A program made the translations under genes and the position numbers. A DNA stretch of 64,000 nt from Clostridium tepidum. GTDB taxonomy: Bacteria > Bacillota > Clostridia > Clostridiales > Clostridiaceae. Position 1 is the stretch's first letter. Each line of letters starts with the position of its first letter. Below are positions 1 to 7,945 of the stretch, in pieces. The notes beneath the pieces are model-generated. The model did not search any database and was not told where the DNA came from. It saw only the letters and a list, made by a program, of their open reading frames with translations. The stretch lies in assembly GCF_002008345.1 (NCBI RefSeq), contig NZ_MRAE01000007.1:1-64000 (forward strand), written 5' to 3'.

Positions 1-405
1 AATTTAATCTATAAAAATCCACTTCATTAAAAAGAATAAAATAGTCAATTTAAAATAAACCTTTTATTGCATAATAACAGGATTTTAACTTATTGTTAAT
101 ATAATAAATTTGCATAATTAATTTTGCATTCTTCTATTGAATTTAAAGCAGTATTTTCTAATTATTATATTAGTTCCAAAATAAAGTTTACCATAAAAAT
201 ATTTACATCTGACTAAAAAAGTATAAATAGACATTATAATGGAATAAATGGTTTTATTTAAGTTTAATAACAGAAAAAAGTAAGAGTGTTAAATTACATT
301 ATGATAGAAAGACTAGAGAATTAAATAGTTAAAAGTAATATAAAATACCAAATAGGAGCTTGGTATCTACACGTTATGCCCGATTATATAAAAATGTGAT
401 TATAC
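1..405. other. non-coding stretch downstream of the BMC operon
   Basis: AT-rich sequence with no open frame that I can support on either strand and no convincing RNA motif. It separates the end of the choline BMC operon from whatever lies outside the window. Confidence 0.6.
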
Positions 406-440
406 AAAAACGTCGCTAAATCATTTTTAGCGACGTTTTT
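406..440 (-). terminator. intrinsic terminator of the BMC operon
   Basis: A perfect 15-bp inverted repeat (AAAAACGTCGCTAAA with its complement, short ATGA-like loop) begins 13 bp after the last shell gene. On the minus strand the stem ends in a T run, as expected for a Rho-independent terminator. The flanking A/T runs could let it work in both directions. Confidence 0.9.
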
Positions 441-453
441 GTTATTTTAAATA

Positions 454-744
454 TTATTTTGTAGTTTCTTTATCTGATGGAAGAATTACTTCAACTTCAG
501 AATGTGGACGTGGTATAACGTGAACTGATACTAATTCTCCAACACGTTGTGCAGCTGCAGCTCCAGCGTCTGTAGCAGCTTTAACAGCTCCAACATCACC
601 TCTAACCATAACAGTTACAAGTCCGCCTCCTACATATTCTTTACCTATTAAATATACGTTTGCTGCTTTAACCATAGCATCTGCTGCCTCTATTGATCCT
701 ACTAATCCTTTTGTTTCTATCATTCCTAATGCATCATATTTCAT
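454..744 (-). CDS. BMC-H hexameric shell protein
   Basis: This 96-aa protein is one complete Pfam BMC fold and almost nothing else. It has the N-terminal 'ALGMIETKG' strand, the '[12 protein letters not shown]' helix, a '[18 protein letters not shown]' core and a '[10 protein letters not shown]' C-terminal strand. Proteins of this type form hexagonal tiles of the microcompartment facets (PduA/EutM/CmcA-C type). It is the last gene of the choline-utilisation operon, 70 bp after pduL and just before a strong terminator. 'AGGAGG' lies upstream of the ATG. It is very similar to the N-terminal domain encoded at 3096-3980 and less so to the two shell genes at 13.3-13.9 kb, as expected for paralogous tiles of one shell. 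Confidence 0.95.
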   Translation of the reverse strand: MKYDALGMIETKGLVGSIEAADAMVKAANVYLIGKEYVGGGLVTVMVRGDVGAVKAATDAGAAAAQRVGELVSVHVIPRPHSEVEVILPSDKETTK

Positions 745-813
745 TTTAAAATCCTCCTAAAAATATCTTTTTTTATTTATTAAAATTTTTATTTATAAAC
801 AATTATTTATTTT

Positions 814-1464
814 TTATTTAACTATTGTTACTTTTGACTTTGAGTTAATACCCATTGCGTTAGCTTCTTCAATATCAAGATGACATTCAAGTCTTGAAGC
901 GTCATTAGCTCTAACAGCTACATTATTATATATTCCGCCTCTTAAATCTTCAAATTTTATTGACACTATTTCTCCATCATGCACACCTAAATTTTTAGCA
1001 TCTTCTGGTGTCATATGAATATGTCTTTGTGCAACTATTAATCCTTCTTCTAATTGCACAGAACCTTTTGGTCCAACTACTGTAATAGGAGATGTTTTAT
1101 TTAAATCTCCAGATAATTTTACATGAGATACAGATCCAAGTTTAACGCAATCTCCAGCTAATACTTCAACCTGAGTTTTGCTTCTTACGGGACCTAAGAT
1201 TCTAACTTTTTCAATTGCACCTTTTGGTCCACAAATTGTTACAACTTCTTTGCAAGCATATTGTCCTGGTTGAGATAAATCTTTAATCTTAGTAAGCTCA
1301 TAATTTTCACCAAAAAGACTATCTAAATCCTTTTGTGAAAGATGTATATGTCTATTAGAAATTCCTACTGGAATATAAGATGAATTTCTGTTAACAGCAG
1401 TATTTAGTTCTTTGCCTTTAACAGCTTCTAGTAAAAGTTTTAATACTTCTTCACAATTATCCAT
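814..1464 (-). CDS. pduL: phosphate propanoyl/acetyltransferase PduL family
   Basis: This 216-aa protein is the BMC-type phosphotransacylase, which converts acetyl-CoA and phosphate to acetyl-phosphate and CoA inside the compartment. Two copies of the metal-binding signature of the duplicated PduL fold are visible: 'VGISNRHIHLS' near residue 35 and 'VAQRHIHMT' near residue 148. The N-terminal helix (about residues 1-25) is of the kind that acts as an encapsulation peptide in PduL relatives. Its ATG shares one base with the stop codon of the upstream aldehyde dehydrogenase, so the two are translationally coupled. This fits recycling of CoA next to the acylating dehydrogenase. In choline loci the gene is often called cutH; I keep the family name. 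Confidence 0.93.
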   Translation of the reverse strand: MDNCEEVLKLLLEAVKGKELNTAVNRNSSYIPVGISNRHIHLSQKDLDSLFGENYELTKIKDLSQPGQYACKEVVTICGPKGAIEKVRILGPVRSKTQVEVLAGDCVKLGSVSHVKLSGDLNKTSPITVVGPKGSVQLEEGLIVAQRHIHMTPEDAKNLGVHDGEIVSIKFEDLRGGIYNNVAVRANDASRLECHLDIEEANAMGINSKSKVTIVK

Positions 1465-3065
1465 TAATTTGCCTCCTTCATAGCGGCAACTATTTTATTA
1501 ACTAAATCTAAAAGTTCTTCATTTTTTTCATTTTCACTATTGCATTCAGTACAAGTATTGCTACCTTCTGAAGATTTGTTAACCTTATTTAAACATTCTG
1601 CAGCTGCTGCAATTTGAGCTGGGCTCATGTTCATAAATTGATTTTGAATTCCATGACAATTTTCAGCAGTTTTTATGCAGTTAAAAGTTGGATCATTAGA
1701 TGCTAAGTTTGTACAATCTTTTATACCATAAGCAACTCTTTTAACATTTATAAGGTGCTCTGGAGTAACATTTTCAGATACTGAGCTTCCTCCCCAAGTA
1801 CCACATCCTAAAGTAAATGAAGGATTAAGTCCTGTACTTGCACCTGTTCCACCTTGAGTTCCACCAGTGTTAACAAGGATACGAGAAGCTGGTTTTCTAG
1901 CAAACTTCATAACCATATCTCTGTCTTCTGTATGTATGCTCATAGTGTGACCAATTCCATTTTGAAGTAATTGAATACTTAATTCACATGCTTCCTTCCA
2001 ATCTTTTACTGTATAGAATCCAAGAACTGTTGTAAGTTTTTCAAAAGATAATGGGTAACCTTCTCCTACTCCATTTTGTCTTCCTATAAGTACTTTAGTT
2101 CCTGCTGGAATTGTAAATCCTGCAGCACTTGCTATAACTTGTGGACTTCTTCCAACAAACTTAGCATTCATAGCATTACCTTTTTTAAATAATAATTTAC
2201 AAACTTTTTCAGTTTCTTCTTCTGTCATGAAGTATCCACCTTGTTTTTCAAACTCTGAAACAACTAAATCATGATTACATTCTTCACAGATTATTGATTG
2301 TTCAGATGCACAGATTGTACCATTATCAAAAGTTTTACTTGCCATAATGTTTCTAACAGCTTTTTCTACATCAGCAGTTCTTTCAATATATGCTGGAGAG
2401 TTTCCTGCACCAACACCAATTGCTGGTGTTCCTGAACTGTAAGCTGCTTTAACCATTCCTGGACCACCTGTAGCTATTATTATAGATACTTCTTTGCTTT
2501 TCATTAACTCATTTGTAGCTCCAATTGTTGGAATAGTTATAGAATTTATAATATTTTCTGGTGCTCCAGCCTCTATTGCTGCATCTCTCATTAATTCAAC
2601 TGCTTTAATTGTACATTTTGCTGCAGATGGATGTGGTGAGAACACTATAGCATTACGTGATTTAATTGAAATCATAGCTTTGAAAATTGCAGTAGAAGTT
2701 GGATTTGTTGAAGGTACTATACCCATAACTAAACCAACTGGCTCAGCAAGCTCTATAATTTTGTTTTCTTTGTCTTCTTTAATCACACCTATGGTTTTCA
2801 TATCTTTAATTGAATTATATAGTATAGTAGATGCTAAATGGTTTTTGAAAGTTTTATCTTCAACTTTACCAAAGCCTGTTTCTTCAACTGCCATTTGTGC
2901 TAAACAAACAGCGTTTTCTTCTGCAACTCTTACCATGTTACGTAAGATTTTATCAATTTGCTCTTCATTATAGTCAGCAATTTTATCAGCTGCTATTTTT
3001 CCAAGTCTAGCGAGATCCCTTGCTTGTTGTATTGAACGCAAATCCTTATCAAAATTTTCCATCAT
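1464..3065 (-). CDS. cutF: CoA-acylating acetaldehyde dehydrogenase (CutF-type)
   Basis: This 533-aa aldehyde dehydrogenase oxidises acetaldehyde from CutC to acetyl-CoA with NAD+. The active-site segment 'FDNGTICASEQ' carries the catalytic Cys at residue 252. 'GVGAGNSPAYIE', 'EPVGLVMGIVPSTNPTST' and 'GGTQGGTGASTGL' are typical of AdhE/EutE-like acylating enzymes. After about residue 465 it continues into a Cys-containing linker ('NTCTECNSENE') and ends in an amphipathic helix ('ELLDLVNKIVAAMKEAN'), which looks like a C-terminal encapsulation peptide. Two Met codons are adjacent at the start, so either may be used. It overlaps pduL by one base. A second paralogue at 11.8-13.3 kb lacks the Cys, so this copy is the likely catalytic one. 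Confidence 0.92.
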   Translation of the reverse strand: MMENFDKDLRSIQQARDLARLGKIAADKIADYNEEQIDKILRNMVRVAEENAVCLAQMAVEETGFGKVEDKTFKNHLASTILYNSIKDMKTIGVIKEDKENKIIELAEPVGLVMGIVPSTNPTSTAIFKAMISIKSRNAIVFSPHPSAAKCTIKAVELMRDAAIEAGAPENIINSITIPTIGATNELMKSKEVSIIIATGGPGMVKAAYSSGTPAIGVGAGNSPAYIERTADVEKAVRNIMASKTFDNGTICASEQSIICEECNHDLVVSEFEKQGGYFMTEEETEKVCKLLFKKGNAMNAKFVGRSPQVIASAAGFTIPAGTKVLIGRQNGVGEGYPLSFEKLTTVLGFYTVKDWKEACELSIQLLQNGIGHTMSIHTEDRDMVMKFARKPASRILVNTGGTQGGTGASTGLNPSFTLGCGTWGGSSVSENVTPEHLINVKRVAYGIKDCTNLASNDPTFNCIKTAENCHGIQNQFMNMSPAQIAAAAECLNKVNKSSEGSNTCTECNSENEKNEELLDLVNKIVAAMKEAN

Positions 3066-3095
3066 ACCTTACTTCCTTTCGTAACCTTTAAATAG

Positions 3096-3980
3096 CTAAT
3101 TTTTCTCGTAATATAATTTAAATTTATTAATTAATAAATTTTTTCCTGCTTTTGAAATTGTTCTACCTGCAATTCCAAAATCTTTATATTCACGAGCTAA
3201 ATTTCTAAGCTTAACAACCTTAAGCTTATTTAATATTAAAACGGCTTTTTCTAAACCATTTTTTCTTACTAAATTATCTACATCATCTTTATGTAGATTT
3301 TCTAAATTTAACTTATGTATTTTATCTAAATCCACATCTAATTTATTTACATCCTCTGCTTTATCTACAGATTTTGTATTTTTCACTGTTTCTATAGTTT
3401 CAGCTTTTTTTATATCTTCTATATTATCCGTATCTACCATATCTTTTGAGATTTTTACGAATTCTTGCTCTTTAACACTGTCTATAGTTTTTTTATTCTC
3501 CATATCAGTTAAAGATTCTACTGTGTCTGTATCCTTTAGATTCTCCACAGTTTGTACAGGCTTGGGCTCGTCTATATTTTCTAAATCCTTAACATTTTTA
3601 ACTTGTTTTATATCTTCCATAGTTTCTCTAGCTTGTACAAACTCTGCAACTTCTATATTTCCTACAGTTTCTGTATTTTTATTAGATGATATACCTTCTG
3701 ATAGATTTTTAGGTCCAATTATATTTTCCAATTCTTCATGAGGATGTGGAATCACATGTTCTGAAATCAAAAACTTTTCATCAAGTTTTTTTACAGCTGC
3801 TACTCCAGCTTCTATAGATGCCTTTACTGCACCTACATCTCCTGTAACTGAAATTGTGACAAGACCGCCACCTACATAAGTTTTTTCAATAATACTTACA
3901 TCTGCTGATTTAGCCATTGTATCAGCTGCTTCAACAGCTGCAAGTAATCCCTTTGTTTCTATTAAACCAAGCGCTTGCAT
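3096..3980 (-). CDS. BMC-H shell protein with long charged linker and C-terminal helical domain
   Basis: Residues 1-95 are a full BMC-H domain ('MQALGLIETKGLLAAVEAAD', '[18 protein letters not shown]', 'HVIPHPHEELE'). Residues about 100-225 are low-complexity and acidic/lysine-rich, built of degenerate phrases such as 'ETVKN', 'VENLKD' and 'VDKAEDVNKL'. Residues about 226-294 are basic and helical ('LRNLAREYKDFGIAGRTISKAGKNLLINKFK'-like), reminiscent of short SAP/Rho-N helix-extension-helix modules; that comparison is by eye only. C-terminally extended BMC-H proteins are known (EutK, and a CmcE-type protein in GRM2 loci), but this tail is long. It may tether enzymes or nucleic acid. 'GGAGG' precedes the ATG. 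Confidence 0.85.
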   Translation of the reverse strand: MQALGLIETKGLLAAVEAADTMAKSADVSIIEKTYVGGGLVTISVTGDVGAVKASIEAGVAAVKKLDEKFLISEHVIPHPHEELENIIGPKNLSEGISSNKNTETVGNIEVAEFVQARETMEDIKQVKNVKDLENIDEPKPVQTVENLKDTDTVESLTDMENKKTIDSVKEQEFVKISKDMVDTDNIEDIKKAETIETVKNTKSVDKAEDVNKLDVDLDKIHKLNLENLHKDDVDNLVRKNGLEKAVLILNKLKVVKLRNLAREYKDFGIAGRTISKAGKNLLINKFKLYYEKN

Positions 3981-4000
3981 AGGTAAATCCTCCTAATTTT

Positions 4001-4663
4001 CTATAAAAGATCCGCCCAATTTGCTGGATATGTTGCATAAAACACCCTAGCTTTGTCTGGAGATCCCCAAACTACTTTAGAACCTGATGGCACAAACAAT
4101 ACATCTCCAGCATAAGCTGTATATGTCTTACCATCAATTTCAACAGTTAAAGTTCCCTCTATAACATAATCAATCTCTTCGTAAGTTAATTCCCAATCAA
4201 ATTTTGAATTTTCAATAATTAAAAACCCAGCACTCATTTTTGATTCTTTTTTACTTACTAGTTCTTGAAATTGAACGTTTGCATTTAGATTACCAGTATC
4301 AAAGGTATCCATTTTTACTGTGTTTCCTCTAACAACTTTAAGTCCATTAGAAGCACATTCTGCTTTAAATGGATGATCCTTTCCTTTTAGGCATTGAATC
4401 ATTTCTTCTAAAAGCCCCTTATCCATCATTACTCTAATAAATTTAAGCATCATTTCAGTATCTATATTCCCTATGTTTGAAAGACTTTTATCTATTAAAG
4501 GTTCTACTTTAGGTGATGGAGCTTCTGTAGTAACTACTATTCCATTATTTTTTATAAGATCTTGAGCTGATGGTGTAATTATTTCACTTCCATCTACATA
4601 AAGTACTTTTTCGCCTTTTAATATTAATGTTTCAATATCTTTTGCAGCAATTAATTTTTTCAT
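4001..4663 (-). CDS. eutQ: EutQ-like cupin protein
   Basis: I start the gene at the second ATG (4663, 220 aa) because 'AAGGATGTGAG' is a good ribosome site for it, whereas the upstream ATG lies inside that site. The C-terminal ~110 residues are a cupin barrel ('YEEIDYVIEGTLTVEIDGKTY' then 'AGDVLFVPSGSKVVW') like EutQ. The N-terminal part ('KLIAAKDIETLILKGEK', 'ITPSAQDLIKNNGI') resembles the short N-terminal segment shared by EutT/EutQ-type proteins. EutQ has been reported to have acetate kinase activity in enteric bacteria. That would complete acetyl-phosphate to acetate plus ATP here, though the activity in this homologue is inference. Confidence 0.85.
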   Translation of the reverse strand: MKKLIAAKDIETLILKGEKVLYVDGSEIITPSAQDLIKNNGIVVTTEAPSPKVEPLIDKSLSNIGNIDTEMMLKFIRVMMDKGLLEEMIQCLKGKDHPFKAECASNGLKVVRGNTVKMDTFDTGNLNANVQFQELVSKKESKMSAGFLIIENSKFDWELTYEEIDYVIEGTLTVEIDGKTYTAYAGDVLFVPSGSKVVWGSPDKARVFYATYPANWADLL

Positions 4664-4830
4664 GTTCTCACATCCTTTCAAATAATATTAAAACTTATAT
4701 AAAACTACTTTTCCCATTATTGAATGAGTAAAGGACCCTATCAAAATCAAGACTCTTCATAAGTTATCATCTTAAATCCTAGATTCTTAATTATTATTTA
4801 AGATTTTATATATCTTTTTAAAATATAAAA

Positions 4831-4890
4831 GAATATTGTCATCACCTAACATTCTTCTAACAGGTAATCCAGTTCTAACAATAATTTTAT
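4831..4890 (-). pseudogene. fragment of a duplicated eutN 3' region
   Basis: Sixty bases match the 3' part of the intact eutN exactly 130 bp upstream (4961-5020) at about 53 of 60 positions, including the 20-base block 4831-4850. No reading frame with a start remains. It looks like the leftover of a tandem second EutN copy or of a local duplication followed by decay. Confidence 0.75.
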
Positions 4891-4907
4891 TTTAAGGAAG
4901 TTGTGTT

Positions 4908-5171
4908 TTAACCAAAATTACAATCCTCATCAATTATTCCAATAACAACTGCATCTACAGGAATATTGTCATCACCTAACATTCTTCTAGCAGATGATCC
5001 AGTACTGACAATAACTCTATCACCAATACCTGCACTTATAATATCGACAACTATAAATCTCCGTCCTTCATCTACACCACCAATTTCCTCAGCAAGCATA
5101 AATTTAAGTCCGCTAAGAGATTCTGCCTTTCTAGTGGCCCATATATTATCAATAAGTCTTGCTGCTATCAT
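4908..5171 (-). CDS. eutN: EutN/CcmL-type pentameric vertex protein (BMC-P)
   Basis: This 87-aa protein has the EutN/CcmL beta-barrel pattern: 'MIAARLIDNIWATRKAESL' at the start, 'VVDIISAGIGDRVIVSTGSSAR' in the middle and 'PVDAVVIGIID' near the end. Pentamers of this family close the twelve vertices of the microcompartment. It overlaps the preceding shell gene by four bases (ATGA), so expression is coupled. It is the only intact BMC-P gene in the locus. A decayed partial copy follows downstream. Confidence 0.94.
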   Translation of the reverse strand: MIAARLIDNIWATRKAESLSGLKFMLAEEIGGVDEGRRFIVVDIISAGIGDRVIVSTGSSARRMLGDDNIPVDAVVIGIIDEDCNFG

Positions 5172-5470
5172 AGCTTATTTACCTCTTTCATTTTTAATTT
5201 AATTTCATCTAACGCGGATTCAACTGAAGATGTATCACCAAAAATCCCAAGTAAAACCATATGCTGTGGACATATACCCCTAATATCTTCAACGGTAACT
5301 CCAACAGCTTTCTCGGCAATATCTGCAGCATAAATCATATCTATAAGTTTGCCTTGAACAAGTCCTATTGCATCTACACTTTCTAAATCTGTTTTACAGT
5401 TACCACCCATTCTTCTTTTAAGAATATCTTTAGTGCTACTAGAAGGTGATTTTATAATTCTAAAATCCAC
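5168..5470 (-). CDS. BMC-domain shell protein with N-terminal extension
   Basis: This 100-aa protein has about 30 basic residues ('STKDILKRRMGGNCKTD') followed by a divergent BMC fold ('VDAIGLVQGKLIDMIYAADIAEKAVGVTVEDIRG', 'HMVLLGIFGDTSSVESALDEI'). The order resembles the small BMC proteins placed next to EutN in Pdu/Eut/Cut clusters. The 'GICPQHMVLLGIFGD' core replaces the usual GG-rich pore strand, so the pore should differ from that of the canonical tiles. Its stop overlaps the eutN start. I am sure of the family but not of its exact tile role. Confidence 0.85.
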   Translation of the reverse strand: MDFRIIKSPSSSTKDILKRRMGGNCKTDLESVDAIGLVQGKLIDMIYAADIAEKAVGVTVEDIRGICPQHMVLLGIFGDTSSVESALDEIKLKMKEVNKL

Positions 5471-5547
5471 TTTGAAACACTCTCCTTATTAAGCATACTA
5501 AAATAAACAACTAGTGGAATTTGACAGTATATTTATCTTAATAAGCC

Positions 5548-6393
5548 TTACTCAATAATATCCTGTGTACAATTTAATGCTATCCCAAGTGGTGTAACAA
5601 ACATAGGATTTTTAGGCTTATGAGTATATATTCCTGTTTGCTTTTCAATAATTTCTTCAATTCCTGTTAAACAACAAGTACCTCCTACTAAAGAAATTTC
5701 ATTTACATCATAATTTTTAATATGCTTGTTAATAATTGATGATATCTTTTCAACTACTGGCTTTAATGCTGGCAAAATTTCTTTATGATTTTTTATGTCT
5801 CTTTTAAATTCATCTGCTTTGCTAAAAGGCATTTCATATGCACCTGAAATAACTAATGAAAAATGAGTACCACCTGTAGGTTCATCAACAACATGAACAA
5901 CTTTTCCATTCTTTAATATTGATATTCCAGTTGTTCCTCCACCAATATCTACAACTGCACCATTTTCAATTTTAAGTACAGAATTTGCAGCAGTAGGTTC
6001 ATCTAAAAGACATGTTAGTTCAAAACCTGCACCTTGAACTACATTTTTAATTGCTCCAGAATCTAATGAATCCGTTCCAGGTGGAATTGCAGCAGCAGCA
6101 TAAATAAGTTCTGTATTTAATTTTTCTTCAATTTCCTGTTTAAGTTCTCTTACAATCCTTACTGCTCCAATGTAATCAACAACCATTCCGTCACGAACTA
6201 CATCTGCATATCTATATGCACCTGCTACTGGATTATAATTTTCATCTAAAACAGCTAATACTACACAAGCAGTACCTAAGTCTACACCTGTATAATAAAC
6301 AGAAGACCCATTAACAATTGGCTTTTTTATAACTTCTTCAAACTTTTGAACCATATTATCACAATATTCAAAAGTTAATTTTCCCTTTGACAT
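5548..6393 (-). CDS. eutJ: EutJ-like actin/Hsp70-fold chaperone
   Basis: The start at 6393 (281 aa) is chosen because a strong 'AGGAGG' sits 7 bases before this ATG; a longer in-frame extension to 6417 has no ribosome site. ASKHA nucleotide-binding motifs are clear: phosphate-1 'GVDLGTACVVLAV' and phosphate-2 'VVDIGGGTTGISIL', with 'LVGGTCCLTGIEE' as the adenosine motif. EutJ is thought to help assemble or reactivate enzymes in ethanolamine and related BMC loci, though no biochemical role is firmly established. It overlaps the upstream EutT-like gene by 19 bases. It is followed by the small BMC and EutN genes. Confidence 0.9.
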   Translation of the reverse strand: MSKGKLTFEYCDNMVQKFEEVIKKPIVNGSSVYYTGVDLGTACVVLAVLDENYNPVAGAYRYADVVRDGMVVDYIGAVRIVRELKQEIEEKLNTELIYAAAAIPPGTDSLDSGAIKNVVQGAGFELTCLLDEPTAANSVLKIENGAVVDIGGGTTGISILKNGKVVHVVDEPTGGTHFSLVISGAYEMPFSKADEFKRDIKNHKEILPALKPVVEKISSIINKHIKNYDVNEISLVGGTCCLTGIEEIIEKQTGIYTHKPKNPMFVTPLGIALNCTQDIIE

Positions 6394-7100
6394 TCTTTTC
6401 CTCCTACTGCTAAACAAATTAATTGAGACAGTGAATTAATTATTGAATTAACATTGTCTATAATTTTGTTTTTTAAAATTTCATCATCTTTATATATGTC
6501 CATTATTTCAAACTTTAATTCCTGAAGTGTACAACGAAGTACATTCATTTTTAAAATTGCATTGCTTTTTGGAAGCTGCATATGAAATTCTGTTATTTCA
6601 AAACAATCACCAAGATCCGTTTTAGAATTTGTTGAATTTATTCCTGTACATTCTTTTACACAAACAGATTCAAGAGTACCTTTTCCATCTAAAACATTTC
6701 TGATGTTTGATATTTTCCTACCTAAATTTATAATATTTTGTGCTAAAATAATATCTTCTCTTAATATTTCACTACTAGTTACAAGAAATGCTGCCTCTAT
6801 AGATTTTAATTTACAGCAAAGCTTCTTATTTAAATTGATTTTTTCATCAATATTTCCCACATTTTTTACTGTTTCTTTAGATAATTTTTCAGGTTCTTCT
6901 TCTAAATCTTTTTGGGAAATCTTTGTATTTATTTTTGAAAGCTTATTTGTTTTTGAATCATTATTTAATTTTATTCCTTTATCAGATAAATACTCAGCTG
7001 CTCCAGGGGTAAGGCGCTGTCCTTGTTCCAACTTGTAGGTATCAAAAGGGTCTTTTCTATATAAATCTCTTAAATACTCTTCCGTAATAAATTTAATCAT
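6375..7100 (-). CDS. EutT/EutQ-N-like protein, probably not a working adenosyltransferase
   Basis: The first ~45 residues ('FITEEYLRDLYRKDPFDTYKL', 'RLTPGAAEYLSDKGIKL') match the N-terminus of EutT-type cob(I)alamin adenosyltransferases. A charged linker (about residues 46-90) precedes a helical C-terminal domain of the same family. EutT metal binding uses a CCxxC-type cluster; here 'KLCCKLK' keeps the paired Cys but not the third. No B12-dependent enzyme is encoded in this window, since CutC uses a glycyl radical. I therefore infer a structural or assembly role rather than cobalamin adenosylation. It lies between eutP and eutJ and overlaps eutJ. Confidence 0.7.
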   Translation of the reverse strand: MIKFITEEYLRDLYRKDPFDTYKLEQGQRLTPGAAEYLSDKGIKLNNDSKTNKLSKINTKISQKDLEEEPEKLSKETVKNVGNIDEKINLNKKLCCKLKSIEAAFLVTSSEILREDIILAQNIINLGRKISNIRNVLDGKGTLESVCVKECTGINSTNSKTDLGDCFEITEFHMQLPKSNAILKMNVLRCTLQELKFEIMDIYKDDEILKNKIIDNVNSIINSLSQLICLAVGGKECQREN

Positions 7101-7106
7101 CGACCT

Positions 7107-7556
7107 TTACTCCTCACCTTTTTTTTCAAATAAATACTCTTTTAAAGCATCAATTCCTGTTCCCATTTCAAAGCTAATATCAAAATATGGTTCTGATACC
7201 CCTATTTTTTTTAATTGCATTACACATTTCTCTTTATTTTCAGGCATTAAATCACATTTTGTTATAACACCAACTACTGGACAACTAAAAGATTTTGCAA
7301 ATCCATGGGAATATATTTCTGTGCAATTAGACTGGTCAACTAATATAAGCACACAAAATGCATCCTGAGCCACTGCAATTATATGCTTATACATCCATGC
7401 ATTCTCTATATAGGAACCTGGAACATCAATGGTGTTTTTACCATAAATCAAATCTGGTGTTCTTCTTAATGGACCATCATAATCATTTAATGCATTAACT
7501 AATGTAGTTTTTCCACATTTTGAAGGACCAATTACCATTATACGTTTCTTTCTCAT
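7107..7556 (-). CDS. eutP: EutP/PduV-like small GTPase
   Basis: This 149-aa P-loop protein has Walker A '[14 protein letters not shown]' at residues 8-21, a switch segment '[14 protein letters not shown]' and the guanine-specificity motif 'TKCD' near residue 105. EutP and PduV are Ras-like proteins of BMC loci with a proposed part in positioning or in acetate metabolism. It overlaps the upstream EutS-like gene by four bases (ATGA) and is followed six bases later by the EutT-like gene, inside a tightly packed accessory block. Confidence 0.9.
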   Translation of the reverse strand: MRKKRIMVIGPSKCGKTTLVNALNDYDGPLRRTPDLIYGKNTIDVPGSYIENAWMYKHIIAVAQDAFCVLILVDQSNCTEIYSHGFAKSFSCPVVGVITKCDLMPENKEKCVMQLKKIGVSEPYFDISFEMGTGIDALKEYLFEKKGEE

Positions 7557-7906
7557 GTTCTTGTAATGGGAGCGCTAGTAAATCCAAGCATATCCTTTAA
7601 TGTACTAATTACTTCACTAAGTGCTGTTTCAACACTTTGAATATCACCACTTATTACAACAGAGCCTGTAAAACGATCAAGAAATCCTATTTCAACATCT
7701 GAAGCCTTTGTAGCAATATCTGCTGCAATAATAGCAGTCTCGCAAGGCGATAAAGTTAAAATACCTATTGCTCCTTTTTCATCAATTCCAAGCCTATCAT
7801 ATATATCAGACATTGGTGATGCAATAACATGAGCTATAGTAATCTGTTTTCCTGGTACTGACTCTTGTATAACACGCTGTATATTTCTATCAGAAAAATC
7901 TCCCAT
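7553..7906 (-). CDS. EutS/PduU-like circularly permuted BMC-H shell protein
   Basis: This 117-aa protein shows the permuted BMC pattern of EutS/PduU. '[14 protein letters not shown]' at residues 19-32 comes first, then '[24 protein letters not shown]', '[16 protein letters not shown]' and the conserved C-terminal 'ITRT'. EutS tiles can bend and are proposed to sit at edges, while PduU forms a capped pore. 'GGAAGG' precedes the ATG. It is the first gene after the activase CutD and overlaps eutP. Confidence 0.92.
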   Translation of the reverse strand: MGDFSDRNIQRVIQESVPGKQITIAHVIASPMSDIYDRLGIDEKGAIGILTLSPCETAIIAADIATKASDVEIGFLDRFTGSVVISGDIQSVETALSEVISTLKDMLGFTSAPITRT

Positions 7907-7945
7907 AAACCTTACCTTCCATCTTATTATCTATTTGAAAATTAT

